From the NCBI RefSeq assembly GCF_001723175.1, contig NC_064650.1:4464001-4528000 (forward strand): 64,000 nt of DNA, read 5' to 3'. The notes beneath the pieces were generated by a model, which did not search any database, was not told the DNA's origin, and saw only the letters and a list, made by a program, of their open reading frames with translations. Below, piece by piece: positions 22,294 through 34,128 of the stretch (position 1 is its first letter; each line of letters starts with the position of its first letter). This DNA is from Penicillium oxalicum (Eukaryota; Ascomycota; Eurotiomycetes; Eurotiales; Aspergillaceae). The translations under genes and the position numbers were made by a program.

Positions 22294-23673
22294 ATGTCTG
22301 ACGAGAGACCCTCCTTGGCTGGTGAGAGACTCAGTTTGAGCGACTTGCCATATGACTGCAAGCTCGAGATTGCGAAATATCTCGACGTCAAGGCAGTGCG
22401 AAGCTTGCGCCTCACCAACCGGGCCATGTATGGTGCGCTCTCCGGTCCCTTCTTTGCTCGCTTCCTGGAACGCAAGACCGTCGACTTGGAACGGGGCAGT
22501 CTTGACCGCCTCGTCCATTTGGTCTTTTCTGAGAAGTATCGAGGCGTCATTCGAGAGCTCAGATTCCGAGCGGCGTACTATGACTTGTCTCAACTGAAGA
22601 AGCAAGCCAAGCGAGCTGGAACACAAGCCAGCCGGAGCATCCTCGCCGCCGCGGAATCCCGCAAGAAGATCCAGGACAGATACCTGGCAACTGGAGCAGG
22701 TGAACTCTTGATCTTTGCTCTCAAAGCTCTTGGAAACGTCGACACAATCCGAATCGAGCTCGCCTTCGCCAAGACTGCCTATTTCCGACCCAAGTCTGAT
22801 CTTGGTGAATTGCGCAAGTTCGGCTTGCAGATCTCCGATCTGATCATGACTTCGATCCTTTCTTCCGGTATCAACATGCAGCAACTGGTCATCTTTGATA
22901 CCACCAAGCCCTGTTCCATTGACCTGTTCAACTTCGCACGCGTTGTTCAAGGTGCCGAACGTTCTGGCAAGCACTTTGCAGTGTCCCAGCTCAAGAGCTT
23001 CTCAGCTCGAATTTCGACTCAACCACTGGACTCTGCCGGACGCCCTCGTGTTGACAAATCTGGACAGCAATTCCAGCCACTGGCTGTTAACTTCTTGCGC
23101 TTTTTGTCCGAGGCGTCAAACCTTGAACATATCAACATCACCTTGTACAACCCAATGAACAGCAACCGGTTGAACATTTTCACCTCGCAAGGGTTGTTGA
23201 CCCGTTTCAATTGGTCTCGTCTTCAGACTTGCACCTTGAGTGGCCTGTCAACCAAGGCGGTTGGCCTGTTGGATTTCCTGGGTCATCACAAGCAGCTCAC
23301 GTCCATCACCCTGGAACGGATCTTTCTCATCGATGGAGATTGGAGTGAGGTGTTCAACTACCTGGAGACAAAGATGCCAGCGTTGAAGCAAGTCCGATTG
23401 TCTTATTTGATGCACAATAGTGTGCCTGGTGAAACAGCTCGAGAGGTCAACCTGTTTCCTTGCTGGGAAGAGAAGTCTCGTGAACGCATCCTGTACTACA
23501 GCCGGATGGGCCTTGCCTACTCCAACGGTGGTGTCGAAATGTGGGTCCACACACGCGATTTCAACCTCGATGAATTGAAGCGAGGCCTAGTGTTCTGGCC
23601 CTTGAGCCCTGAAGGCACTGGCCTTCACCCGGACGTCATTATGGCCCGAATCCAGAACGGCTACTGGGCTTAA
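22294..23673 (+). CDS. F-box protein, 459 residues
   Basis: A single uninterrupted exon from ATG 22294 (TGACAATGTC) to TAA. Residues about 14-55 form an F-box (LSDLPYDCKLEIAKYLDVKA followed by VRSLRLTNRAMYGALSG), which would bind Skp1 in an SCF ubiquitin ligase. The remainder has Leu-rich, LRR-like segments (for example LEHINITLYN, LQTCTLSGLS and LTSITLERIF) consistent with a substrate-recognition solenoid, as in many fungal F-box proteins of unknown target. There are no membrane or signal segments. Fungi have many paralogues of this kind, so a specific gene name is not justified. Confidence 0.85.
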   Translation: MSDERPSLAGERLSLSDLPYDCKLEIAKYLDVKAVRSLRLTNRAMYGALSGPFFARFLERKTVDLERGSLDRLVHLVFSEKYRGVIRELRFRAAYYDLSQLKKQAKRAGTQASRSILAAAESRKKIQDRYLATGAGELLIFALKALGNVDTIRIELAFAKTAYFRPKSDLGELRKFGLQISDLIMTSILSSGINMQQLVIFDTTKPCSIDLFNFARVVQGAERSGKHFAVSQLKSFSARISTQPLDSAGRPRVDKSGQQFQPLAVNFLRFLSEASNLEHINITLYNPMNSNRLNIFTSQGLLTRFNWSRLQTCTLSGLSTKAVGLLDFLGHHKQLTSITLERIFLIDGDWSEVFNYLETKMPALKQVRLSYLMHNSVPGETAREVNLFPCWEEKSRERILYYSRMGLAYSNGGVEMWVHTRDFNLDELKRGLVFWPLSPEGTGLHPDVIMARIQNGYWA

Positions 23674-25022
23674 ATGCCATCTCACAAACCGCCCAAAAAG
23701 GGACTGTCCTACAACTTGAGCGTCCCCACCTTTTTATTCCCTGTGTTCTCCAGAATCGTCGACGTGCAAAGTCAAATATCTGTTGCTCAACTTGGAGTGA
23801 GGTTGTGACAGAGTGATTCTTTGCTTGGGGCCTCTAGGCCCCTGTGTACTTTTAGTATGTCTTCCTGTTGCTCTTGGCGATTACCTTGTGAATGTCCACA
23901 AGGCGTTTGGTTTTCTCGCAATGATATTGTGAATGTTTTTTTGAGGGTGGGATATTTATGCACTTCAGTGGACGTTGCTGTGTCCGTCTGATGCCCTCGA
24001 CGTTTGTTGTGGCTATTTGATTTCCAAAGGCTTTCACCTCAAACTCAAATTGTGAATCGGATGGCTGCCATTAAATTCTGTCTCTGGTCTTTTTGATCCT
24101 TTGTTTATAGTAGTAAATCTCACCTCACTAGATATTCTCCAGTACGGATCCTCTACCTGTGAACTCGTCCCCAGCCCGGGCATTTGGAAGTGGGATGGAG
24201 CACTGTACCCAAGACTACCTAGGCAGCCTGGGGAGTCTTTTAAATGGAAAGTAAATTTTGGAGGTTTCAGTGGATTGAAAAGTGTATCATATCATCAGCT
24301 TCGTGGACTCATTATTTTGATAGCAAAATGTTCATCTTGGTCGAAACGTCCATCTATCCACTCCATCCTGACCCGAAGAAAATGTCAGAATGAACCTTAT
24401 AATGTCTCTTTCTGTCCTCTACCCACAGCGCTATAAAAACAATGGCACTACCGACAAGGTTTCGCCAATGATTCTTTGAATTGACTGTTGGGAAGAGGAC
24501 CTCGTGATGTTTTACCCAAATTCTGTCCCACGTCGAGAGAGTCAAGATGACAGTAACAGCTGATTCATAAAGTCGAGATTTCTTGAGATCGTTTGTCTTA
24601 TCAGAGGCGGAGTCAAGTACAATATATCTACTCGCTGACAAGGGATATTTGATGAAACTACTAGTAGTACCACAATGCAAGTCACAGGAACCCAGCTCTC
24701 AGTTGGTAAGTCGAGGTACTCAAAGGTTTACTATTTTGATTGGCTCGTCGCAGTACCAGTACAACTCCACACGTACCCGTAGGCTTTGCGGGTCTTCCAA
24801 TGGAGAGTGGAACGAGGAGGCGCAAGATCCCACGTGATATCACGTGTGCAGCGGACAGCTCGCCCCGAGGAGCTGTCGTAGGCGGCTGTAGCGGGCCTGA
24901 ACAGCATCAAGCCCAGACTTGCCTACACGTAGGTACCCGAAGGCACTCACTTGCCTATCCTCTTCATCGGCTGTATCGAACTTGGTGGACAAGGTCTGGC
25001 CTCCCTGAGTCTGCTGCCCACC
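23674..25022. other. intergenic, includes vph1 promoter
   Basis: The proximal side carries the CACGTG palindrome listed separately. The rest is A/T-rich and shows no gene. The open frames at 24101-24680 have no domain. Confidence 0.45.
24831..24846. promoter_or_regulatory. double E-box palindrome upstream of the V-ATPase a-subunit gene
   Basis: CACGTGATATCACGTG is a perfect 16-base palindrome made of two CACGTG boxes facing each other across ATAT, about 180 bases upstream of the start codon. ATCACGTG is the core bound by Cbf1-type bHLH factors in yeasts, and CACGTG-type elements are known to control V-ATPase genes in other eukaryotes. The binding factor here is inferred. Confidence 0.55.
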
Positions 25023-27886
25023 ATGGCTTCGAAGGATACTTTCTTCCGCTCGTCGGAGATGAGCCTCACCCAGCTCTACATCGCCAACGAAATCGGAAGA
25101 GAGGTCGTCAGTGCCCTTGGCGAACTGGGCCAAGTCCAATTCAGAGATGTACGTCGGTCAAATTTTCTTCACACTCATGATCATCGGCGTTTGCGTCGCG
25201 ACAGATGCGTAGCTAACATCGTTCTTCCAGCTTAACCCCGACACCAATGCTTTCCAGCGGACGTTTACCAAGGAGATCCGTCGTCTCGACAATGTTGAGC
25301 GTCAGCTTCGTAAGTCCTTGATCCGAGATTTTAATGCGAGAGAAAAGTGACATCGGCGAGCTTACGAAATGAATCCTTTGACAACAGGATACTTCCATGC
25401 TCAGATGGAAAAAGCCGCCATCCCGATGCGACCATCGACCGACTTCTCTGATACTCTGGCGGCGCCACTGGCCTCCGAAATTGACGAGCTTTCAGAGCGA
25501 AGTGAAAGCCTTGAGCAGCGCATTGTCTCCTTGAACGACAGCTACGAGACCCTCAAGAAGCGTGAGGTGGAGCTTACCGAATGGCGTTGGGTGCTCAGAG
25601 AGGCGGGCGGCTTCTTCGACCGGGTAAGTATCCTGCGCATAATGCACAGGGTATCCTGTAGACTGACATCTTGGTTCTAGGCTCATACCCACACCGAGGA
25701 TATCCGCCAGTCATTCGACAACGACGAAGCGCCTCTCCTTCGTGACGTTGAGCAGCATGCACCTCGTGGCACAAATGGTGACGCTCAAGGTCAGCAGAGC
25801 TTCTCGGACATGAACATTGGTTTTGTTGCCGGTGTCATTCCTCGTGATCGGATTGGAGCCTTTGAGCGGATTCTGTGGCGAACTCTTCGTGGTAACCTGT
25901 ATATGAACCAATCCGAGATTCCGGAGGTCATCATCGACCCGACCAACAACGAAGAGATTCACAAGAACGTTTTCGTGATCTTCGCACACGGAAAGGGCAT
26001 TCTTGCCAAGATCCGCAAGATCTCCGAATCGCTTGGAGCTTCCTTGTATGGTGTTGACGAGAACAGCGAACTGCGGCGAGACCAAATCCACGAGGTCAAC
26101 ACTCGACTGGGCGATGTCAGCAACGTTCTACGCAACACCAAGAGCACCTTGGATGCGGAACTTTCTCAGATTGCTCGTTCTCTTGCGGCGTGGATGATCA
26201 TTGTCAAGAAAGAGAAGGCTGTCTACGATACCTTGAACAAGTTCTCTTATGACCAAGCTCGGAAGACTCTGATCGCGGAGGCTTGGTGTCCCACAAATTC
26301 TCTCGGTCTCATCAAAACCACCCTGCAAGATGTCAATGATCGTGCCGGTCTTTCGGTCCCCACTATTGTGAACCAGATTCGTACCAACAAGACTCCGCCA
26401 ACCTATGTCCGAACCAACAAGTTCACCGAGGCCTTCCAGACCATCATCAATTCGTATGGTGTCCCGAAGTATTCTGAGGTCAACCCTGGTCTTTACACCA
26501 TTGTCACTTTCCCTTTCCTCTTCGCCGTCATGTTCGGTGATATGGGTCACGGATTTATCATGGCTCTTGCTGCGTCTGCAATGATTCTCTTTGAGAAGAA
26601 ACTCCTGCGCACCAAGCTGGACGAGCTGACGTACATGGCGTTCTACGGTCGATACATCATGTTGATGATGGGTCTCTTCTCCATCTACACCGGCTTCATC
26701 TACAACGATATCTTTTCCAGGGCTCTGACCATCTTCCCCAGCCAGTGGGAGTGGCCTGGGGACATCAAGGCTGGTGACTCTGTGGAGGCTACCCTCACCG
26801 ATGGTTACCGGTTCCCCATTGGCTTGGACTGGAACTGGCACGAGGCTGAGAACTCGCTGCTCTTCTCAAACAGTATGAAGATGAAGATGAGTATCTTGCT
26901 GGGTTGGTCTCACATGACCTACGCGTTGATTCACCAGTACATCAACGCCCGTCATTTCAAGTCCAAGGTTGATGTCCTGGGTAACTTCGTGCCCGGAATG
27001 CTGTTCTTCCAGTGCATTTTTGGATATCTGGCCATGACCATCTTGTATAAGTGGTCGGTGGATTGGCCGGCCATTGGTCAGGACCCCCCCAGCTTGTTGA
27101 ACATGCTCATTTTCATGTTCTTGAGCCCGGGCACCCTTCAAGGTCAGCTGTATTCCGGTCAAGCTACCGTTCAAGTACTGCTACTTCTCATCGCTGTTAT
27201 TCAAGTCCCCATCATGCTCTTCCTCAAGCCGTTCTGGTTGCGCTATGAACACAACCGCGCACGCGCTCTCGGTTATCGAGGCCTCGGCGAGCAATCTCGT
27301 GTTAGCGCGTTGGATGAAGATGGTGACACGAACGGTGGTCCTCGTGACAGCATGGCAAGTGACGGCGAGGGTGTTGCCATGATTGCCCAGAACATCGATG
27401 ATGAGGAGCATGAAGAATTCGACTTCAGTGACGAGATGATCCATCAGGTCATCCACACCATCGAGTTCTGCTTGAACTGTATCTCTCACACTGCTTCATA
27501 CCTTCGTCTTTGGGCTTTGTCTTTGGCCCATCAACAACTGTCTATTGTGCTTTGGAACATGACTATTGGTTCCGCCATCGCCATGGAGAGTCACGTCACT
27601 CGTGTGATTCTGACCGTGGTTTGTGTTTATATGTTCCTCGTTCTCAGTGTCGCCGTGCTCGTCACCATGGAAGGAGTATCAGCCAGTGAGTACCTCCCTC
27701 GTGCCATTTTAGGTTACCGACCGCTCTTCTTTTACATCAATCAGCGCTAACTGTTATTTCCATCTAGTGCTTCATTCGCTTCGTCTCCACTGGGTGGAGG
27801 CCATGAGCAAGCATTTCATGGGTGAAGGTATTCCCTTCGTGCCATTCAGCTTTAAGACTCTGCTGGAAGAAGATCCGGTAGACTAG
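25023..27886 (+). CDS. vph1: V-type proton ATPase subunit a (Vph1)
   Basis: Five exons, 25023-25148, 25231-25309, 25388-25623, 25681-27685 and 27768-27886, join in frame to 854 residues, close to yeast Vph1 (840). The N-terminal half is the cytosolic domain ([20 protein letters not shown] at the start, a coiled-coil around 90-145). The C-terminal half has about eight membrane helices. The essential proton-channel arginine is in [16 protein letters not shown], and the loop GDMGHGF and the ending [20 protein letters not shown] are family hallmarks. The protein is the stator and proton half-channel of the Vo sector and acidifies vacuole and endosomes. Only one a-isoform is present in the window, so vacuolar versus Golgi type is not resolved by sequence alone. 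Confidence 0.96.
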
Positions 27887-28843
27887 TGTTAAGGCCTTGG
27901 CTTTGCGGGCTTGGGCATCGCCCGCCCTTCTTTTTTTTTCGTTTTCTCATAGCTGCTGTGCTTGCATTTTCTTCGACGCGAAGTGTCCCTCAATGTGCAG
28001 GGGTCTTTTCCTGTCGCCATGTACTGTACGATGTCTTTTCTAGACTAAGAATATACATGTTCTGACCATACTTTGCACGACCTTGCGCCCTATAAGCTGT
28101 GTTGTGGCCTCCCACTCTAAGTGTCTAGGTAGGCACTATGGCGGGCATAGCACCGGAACTTGATCCGGTGCCGACGGTCCCTGCTCATCCACCCACCTAA
28201 TCGAGTAAGAGTACATCAAAGTCCAGTATGCCCGTAGGTATTTATTCCTTTGGAGCACCCTCTTATGGAAGTTTTCCGGTCCAGCCCTGGGAGGGCGGGC
28301 ATCTACTCAGCTGGTGGCCCTCTTAAGACCCACGGCACGATGAGTATATTGTACTCCCCATGCAGAAGGCCAAAAATTCCATTTTACGGGCGAACATGGT
28401 GAATATTCATTTTATCAATTTTTTTTTCATTCATTGATTGGACTATATCTCAACGCTCTGCGACAACCAACCGCTCAAAGATATATTCAATCAGCTCTCC
28501 CACAGGATAAAGCCACCCACAGTAGTGGTGAGTACTTGGTCGGATTCCCGTTTAGAAGTGACAATCGCAGAGGTATCAAAAGAGTAATAACATAGAGGCA
28601 TCGTGACATCGTCAAGAAGAGGGGGGGGTGCGAAATAGAATCAGAGCCAGAAGTGCCCACTAGTCATCATGATGGTGAGAAAAGAAAAGGGGAACAAACA
28701 AGCCCTGGGGCTGTAGTGGGCCATGGACTACGTCCAAAAAGAGACGATAGGGGGAGGGAAGTTTCATGTTGCAAATGATCAGAGACAGGCGGAGCGGATG
28801 GCTGCGACTGCGCATGGCGTTTCAACTTTTTTTTTTCTTTGGC
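27887..28843. other. intergenic between convergent vph1 and fbp1
   Basis: Contains the 3' untranslated regions of vph1 (+) and the fructose-bisphosphatase gene (-). I see no gene or clear repeat. Confidence 0.5.
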
Positions 28844-29902
28844 TTAGTTGTGGTACTTGTTGTACATGTCAATGACCTTTTGAACCTCGCCCTTGGAACC
28901 GAGGAAGACACCACTCTTGTCGTGGATGGACTCGGGGCAAACTTCCATGAGGCGCTCCATGCGCGAGTTCACGGCGAGACCGCCTGCATTCTCAAAGACC
29001 ATGGCCATGGGGGCGCACTCGTACAGGATGCGCAGCTTACCCTTGGGGCTCTTCTTGTCAGCCGGGTAGGCAAAGATACCACCGTACAGCAAGGTGCGGT
29101 AGGCGTCAGCGACCATGGAGCCGATGTATCGAGCACTGTAGGGCTTGCCACCGTCTGCGGGTCGCTTCAGACTGTCAAAGTACGCATTGCACCAGTCATC
29201 CCAGTACATGCTGTTACCCTCGTTGACGGAGTAGATGGCGCGCGTTTCGGGAAGCTTCATGTTGGGATGAGTAAGGATGAACTCGCCTAGCGAGTTCTCG
29301 AGAGTGAAGCCGTTGACGCCACCGCCGCGCATGGTGATGACCAACTGCGCGGAAGCGCCGTACATGGTGAAGCCGGCGGCGACAAGTTCCGTTCCGGGGA
29401 GACGCAGAACCTCCGGGCCGACCTTCTTGCCCTCACCAACCGTCTCCTCGGGGAGCTGGAAGATACCGAAGATGGTGCCGACGGAGACACCCGCGTCGAG
29501 GTTGGAGGAGCCGTCGATGGGATCACAGACCACAGCGTACCGGGCATTGGGGTGCTCATCGAAGGCGATCACCTCCTCTTCTTCCTCGGAGACGACGAGG
29601 CGGCACTTGCCGGAGCCGCGCATGGCGGAGATGAAGATGTCATTGCCGATCACGTCGAGCTTCTTCTGGTCATCACCGGTTGTGTTGGAGGAACCGGCCA
29701 GGCCGGTCAGGTTGATCAGCGAAGCCCGACGGATGTAGTATGCGATGGACTTGAAGGAGAATTGCAGAGCGTGGCAGAGGAGTGTGAAGTCACCCGAGGC
29801 CTCGGGGTACTTGGTCTGCTCTTCCGTGAAGAAGCGGGTGAGCGTGACAATGTCCAAGTTCACGTTCTCGTTGCCGACGGCACCGTTTCCGTTGTTCGCC
29901 AT
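28844..29902 (-). CDS. acuG: fructose-1,6-bisphosphatase
   Basis: A single exon of 352 residues on the minus strand, from ATG at 29902 (CAACATGGC context) to the stop at 28844. The class I FBPase signature is complete: the metal-binding CDPIDGSSNLDAG at about 126-138, the upstream acidic loop VVSEEEEE (103-110), and NEGNSMYWD and Ala-Arg-Tyr-Ile-Gly-Ser substrate-site segments. The enzyme hydrolyses fructose 1,6-bisphosphate to fructose 6-phosphate, the committed step of gluconeogenesis, in the cytosol. In Aspergillus nidulans the gene is acuG, required for growth on acetate or other gluconeogenic carbon. The N-terminus is short and lacks a strong degradation signal that I can identify. CreA-type GTGGGG occurs at 29932-29937, in the leader or proximal promoter. 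Confidence 0.96.
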   Translation of the reverse strand: MANNGNGAVGNENVNLDIVTLTRFFTEEQTKYPEASGDFTLLCHALQFSFKSIAYYIRRASLINLTGLAGSSNTTGDDQKKLDVIGNDIFISAMRGSGKCRLVVSEEEEEVIAFDEHPNARYAVVCDPIDGSSNLDAGVSVGTIFGIFQLPEETVGEGKKVGPEVLRLPGTELVAAGFTMYGASAQLVITMRGGGVNGFTLENSLGEFILTHPNMKLPETRAIYSVNEGNSMYWDDWCNAYFDSLKRPADGGKPYSARYIGSMVADAYRTLLYGGIFAYPADKKSPKGKLRILYECAPMAMVFENAGGLAVNSRMERLMEVCPESIHDKSGVFLGSKGEVQKVIDMYNKYHN

Positions 29903-32106
29903 GTTGAGTAGTTTGCGCGTGGGCTTGTGTGGTGGGGAGGTAATAAGAAAAAAGGGATAGAGATAATGATACGGTGGATCTCACAAACAATGAGATTCTC
30001 AATTGTTAGAGATATGAGGAGAGGAATGATAGTCGAGAATGTCCAGTTGATCGTCGACAACACTGGTTATAGTGGGGTTGTATGCGGTTGTTATCGGAGC
30101 GGGTAGGTACAGTCACAGCTGCTTGTATAGCCTCGGCTCTGCGAACACGTCAGAAGAAAGGGTAATAGCCGTGGAGAAAAAGAAATTGGCACAAAATATT
30201 ATGGAAGAGGGGAAAAAAAACAGATGGAAGGTCTTCCTAACAGGCGCAATGGTTCATTCAAATACTGTTCGATCCTGCGCAGTATCGTGGCAAGCCGATC
30301 AAACAAGGCAAGTCGAGCGAGTGGACCGGAACCACGTCAGGGTTGAGTGTCAAACCGGGCAGCCAGAATCGCGCGCAGTTTCATAGTAGTACAGCATACT
30401 GTGATAGACAACTACTAGTACTTCTCACATCTATGATTGCATGTATGCAGTCTTTTTCTTTCCCGTTTCTTTTGTTTCTTCATTTCTTTCTGTCGTTTCT
30501 TCTCTGCTCGTAGCCCCCTGGTCATTTGTCATGGCGATGCGGCTGTTTGGTGTTGAATAAGAGGTAACGTAGGAGAACCTCTCTTGCCAGTCAGTTGACC
30601 CAGACACAGATCGGCTCTTCCACTCTGGACAAACTGGTTGTCACTGGTACGGCGAGTCGCCCCCATTGATCACCCGTAAAGTGACTTGGAGCTACTCCGC
30701 CGTGACTTCAGTGCGGGTCCTCCCTTTTCGTCATTCTTTCCCCGCGTGACCACAGAGCCCCTCAGTCCTGCTCCGGTTTTCTCCTTTGCCCGGCCTCCAA
30801 CTGGGCTGGTCTGCCGAGTGGCAGTTCCGTTGAATCTGAACAGCTGGACATGGTGACTCTCGCTCATCTTCTGTCCCATCATTGATCCTCTGGCTCTGGC
30901 CGTGGCCGGGTTTGCCCGTTATCGGACAGTTGCCGACGCTTTGCTCTTGGAGGGAACACCCCCTAGTCTCGACTAACGGGATGATCGATCCGACCAAAGA
31001 TCTCGTCCTCAATCTACGAAGGCCCTTCATGACCACGTACGACATCGGTGATTGCCTGTGACTACTGACAGCCGCGAAACATTCTCGAAAAGATGCTGAG
31101 GCTCTATATGCCTTCGGGACATCACTGGCTCATAATCTTCCGTATATCGGCTTCCTCGTAGATCGAGAAGTCAATTAGTCACCGTCCATGGCTGGGTCAG
31201 CTGCTCTATTTGGTCTCGAACTTTCCGAAGATCGATATTGGATGATCCCTGCCCCTGTCCCTGCCGAAGTCTCGGCCCTTCATGCCCCGAATTTTGGTTC
31301 CTGAACGCCTGAGATCGGAAGGTGGAGGATGGTGGCGGAGCCTACTAGTCTTGCGGAGTGAGTCTTTTTGCGGTTTCTCCAGTCAACGACGATTGGTTTC
31401 CTCACCTGTATGGGTATGTACAATTGGACATACATAGTAGCTCTCAATAGGCTCTGTTAATCTGAGCTTGGCGCGTGACTTTTGTGTAAATCATCCGATT
31501 CCCGCGGATCTCATCAATTCGCGCACCCTTCTCACGATCACCACACGGAAGAAAGAATTTCCTCCAGTCTGGCCTCGTGACGGCCCGCCGTTTTCATCCA
31601 ATTTGCTGTGGAATGTATTTTCCCCCAGTCTCCTCGGCGATTGACTCGATCAGCTGACCGTGGGTACGTCTAATGATCGAAATAGGAAGTTGATCCTGGT
31701 CGATGGAGTTTAGATGCTATTGATACCCCTACCTGCATATCGACCGAGGACAATTTAGTTCCGATGTAGCCTCCTCCCGGGTGAAATTCGTAGGAAAGTG
31801 GGACTGAGGTCGCTTCAGCATACAGTTTTGGTGTAGGTCGGAGTTTGGAGGCTGGTGCCCGCGCAAGGTATATATATCATTTCTGCCGTCTGCATTAACT
31901 TTATGTAGGCTGGACTTGAGGAGTCCTGATAAATCGACTCAATGAGATGGAATGACACTGAGAGTTGTCAGAATCCAGGCGCTGGAAGTGTTGATAGCCC
32001 CACTCGCTAGGTGAAAGTAGTACAGGTTTCCCAGCAACTGCAAGCTCATCTGCTGTTCTTGACTTGAGGTGGAATGTTCTGACCAGCCCAGAAAAAATCC
32101 CAGATC
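29903..32106. other. gene-free 2.2 kb upstream of fbp1
   Basis: Long upstream region of the fructose-bisphosphatase gene and the 3' side of the MARVEL gene. No open frame has a recognisable domain. Long promoters are common for carbon-regulated genes in these fungi. A TATATATA stretch occurs near 31871. Confidence 0.45.
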
Positions 32107-32883
32107 CTACATGACCCCGGCGTTTTCCAGGTTACCTTGCAAATTCTGCCTGGCCTGAGTCTGCTCCATCGTATGGGGGTGGAAATTATAGTCGTCGGGA
32201 TTGTAGTAGAGGGCGTACAGGTATTGCAGCAACAAGGACATGAGCGAGGCAAAGCTGCCGGTTGTCAGTAAAGAAACAATTAATGGAGCATCAGCTTTAG
32301 AGAAAGGAGGCGAGGATAGGTCAAACTCACAACGCGATAAAACTGAACGCTTCAGCCGCATATTGCCGACTACAAACGATCTCTCCATTCCATCGTGACA
32401 GTCTGCAATTCACTGCGTTGAAGTTTTGAGCAAGGAATATGAAAGCCGTGAGCCACCTGTAAAAACGATGGGGATTAGCCTCTTCCATCCTCATTGCGCA
32501 AAGTACTTTTGCAGACGAGCTTATACGTGGAGGAGGCCGATTCTCTGACTTACAGATAGGAAAGAACGATGTCTGCCAGAAAAAGAGGCAGAGGTCGTGT
32601 TCGGCGTCTTCCAGTGCAGCTAAGACCAGTCGCGACGGCGAAAAACACTGGGGTCAAGACGGACTATAAAAGGTCAGATCGTCGGCGCCAATGAAACTAC
32701 ACCTACCCTGTCGCAGTGGTGGATTTCGCAACTCACGATGACAAGAGTGTAGATCACCGTAAGATTCTTTGTCCCGCGGACAGCCCAGGCTGTGATGCCC
32801 AAAACGATCAAGGCACTGGCACATTGGAGGCAGTGGGCGATGAGAGTGATGATACCCAAAGGGTGAGAGTGAAAACTTGACAT
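32107..32883 (-). CDS. MARVEL-type four-helix membrane protein
   Basis: Four exons on the minus strand, 32883-32737, 32663-32554, 32456-32331 and 32254-32107, all GT-AG with introns of 73, 97 and 76 nt, give 176 residues. Four hydrophobic segments are evident: GIITLIAHCLQCASALIVLG, ending in TVIYTLVISVLTPVFFAVAT (helices 1-2), then LFLADIVLSYLWLTAFIFLA, then AAEAFSFIAFFASLMSLLLQ. A Cys/Arg-rich loop (CRLSRWNGEIVCSRQY) separates helices 3 and 4. The short hydrophilic tail contains YYNPDDY. This topology and the conserved pattern match fungal MARVEL-domain proteins such as the Nce102/Fhn1-like group, which sit in plasma-membrane domains. The specific subfamily is uncertain. Confidence 0.85.
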
Positions 32884-33929
32884 ATTTTTTTTGATGATCA
32901 CAATTAAAGTCAGTAGTCTCTTTCGAGTACCTTGATTTCTATGGTACCTCAATTATTAAGAAGTATCCAGGAGAACTCTTCCTGTTGGGCAGGGGGAGGA
33001 CAGGAAGTTCCATATGTACCTGGCTCCGAACCGTCGCCTCCCATAAAATGTATGATCTCACCACCTCTCTTTTGAAAAAATTGCCTTGGAACCAGCAGAA
33101 TCCATACATAGGCAAAGACTGGGTGGGACAAGAACCAGTGAGAATCAAGGTCATCAAGGAGATCTTTCTGTCTCTTCGTTGCATGGATGCAAACAAATTC
33201 CTGCCTAGGGATTTCACCTGCAAGATGGTCTCTCAGAAGCTTTGTCTGCACTACCTACAAGACACTCTAACTTACTCGCCCGACGGCAATCACGTTCCAC
33301 GAGGCATCCACAGTCTTGAAGCGCTTCACCCTTTATTGAAAATAGGGATCAGATTCAGGCAAAGATCAGTGCGAGCGTAATGTTGCAAAATGTTAACTAA
33401 TGTCCTGATTACGCGCCCATTCTCCAGTGAAGTGATGATTGCGGATTCGCGAAACAGCGGAGGTCACCGCATGAGAAGTTCTTATTGGCCGGATTAAGGA
33501 GAACTCGAGGTGTTCATCATGTCCAACGCGAACAAAAAGTCACCAGAACAAAATTTGGTCAGCCCAGTCAAATTTGTTCGCACAGAACTGACGTACATAT
33601 TTTGAGCATAATCAGGTTCTTGAGGCGGGGATTCTTCCCTACTCCCTAGATAATTCTGCAAATGGCGCAGAAGAGCGTGCCACACAGACTGGAGTTGAGA
33701 GCCTCAGGCGGCAGCGTTGGGACTGCCGGAGACGCTAGTCTGAGGAGGTTAGCGTAGCACGCGCCGGCACAACAAAGTTCCGTCGCTTCGGAGCTTGAAA
33801 AAGTTCGATTTGCATTTCGCACTTCCTCTTTCTTCAACAGTGCAATCTGCATGGCTTACAATGATTGAGCCAAAAGCACTTGCATTCTGATTATCTGAGG
33901 ATATCTCGATGCTGCTGAATTCAAAGCAC
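32884..33929. other. intergenic, MARVEL gene promoter side
   Basis: Contains the promoter of the minus-strand MARVEL gene and the upstream part of the snoRNA host transcript. A GTGATGA box C-like word at 33432 is not followed by a box D at a suitable distance. No coding feature is supported. Confidence 0.4.
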
Positions 33930-34037
33930 GTCGTATCGACTGTTCACTAACGAAATCCTCGTTACAGGAAATATTTCTTTGGTAAGCCTCCACACTGAAC
34001 ATTTTTTTCATCCTCTGCACCACACATCCGACCCTCC

Positions 34038-34128
34038 CCAAATGATGATACACATAACCAAATTCAAACTAGAGTCTTTGACCCTCTATGGGAATGAAAC
34101 TTTTGTTATTGCACGTCAGGCTGATCAC
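34038..34128 (+). ncRNA. box C/D snoRNA, snR78-position, with an snR72-type second guide
   Basis: Box C ATGATGA (34042-34048), box D CTGA (34121-34124) and a C'-like AATGAAA between. The guide before box D, TTGCACGTCAG (34109-34119), is complementary to LSU rRNA CTGACGTGCAA. The box D plus five rule places methylation on the A of CTGA, which I recognise as the yeast Am876 site (snR72). The upstream guide TCAAACTAGAGTC (34064-34076) is complementary over 13 nt to LSU GACTCTAGTTTGA, the segment holding yeast Um2417 and Um2421 (snR66/snR78). Yeast positions are recalled from memory. It occupies host intron 1. Confidence 0.82.

Noticed and set aside
33431..33500. Another box C-like GTGATGA upstream of the snoRNA cluster
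   Set aside because: No CTGA at a suitable distance and no rRNA-complementary guide that I recognise.
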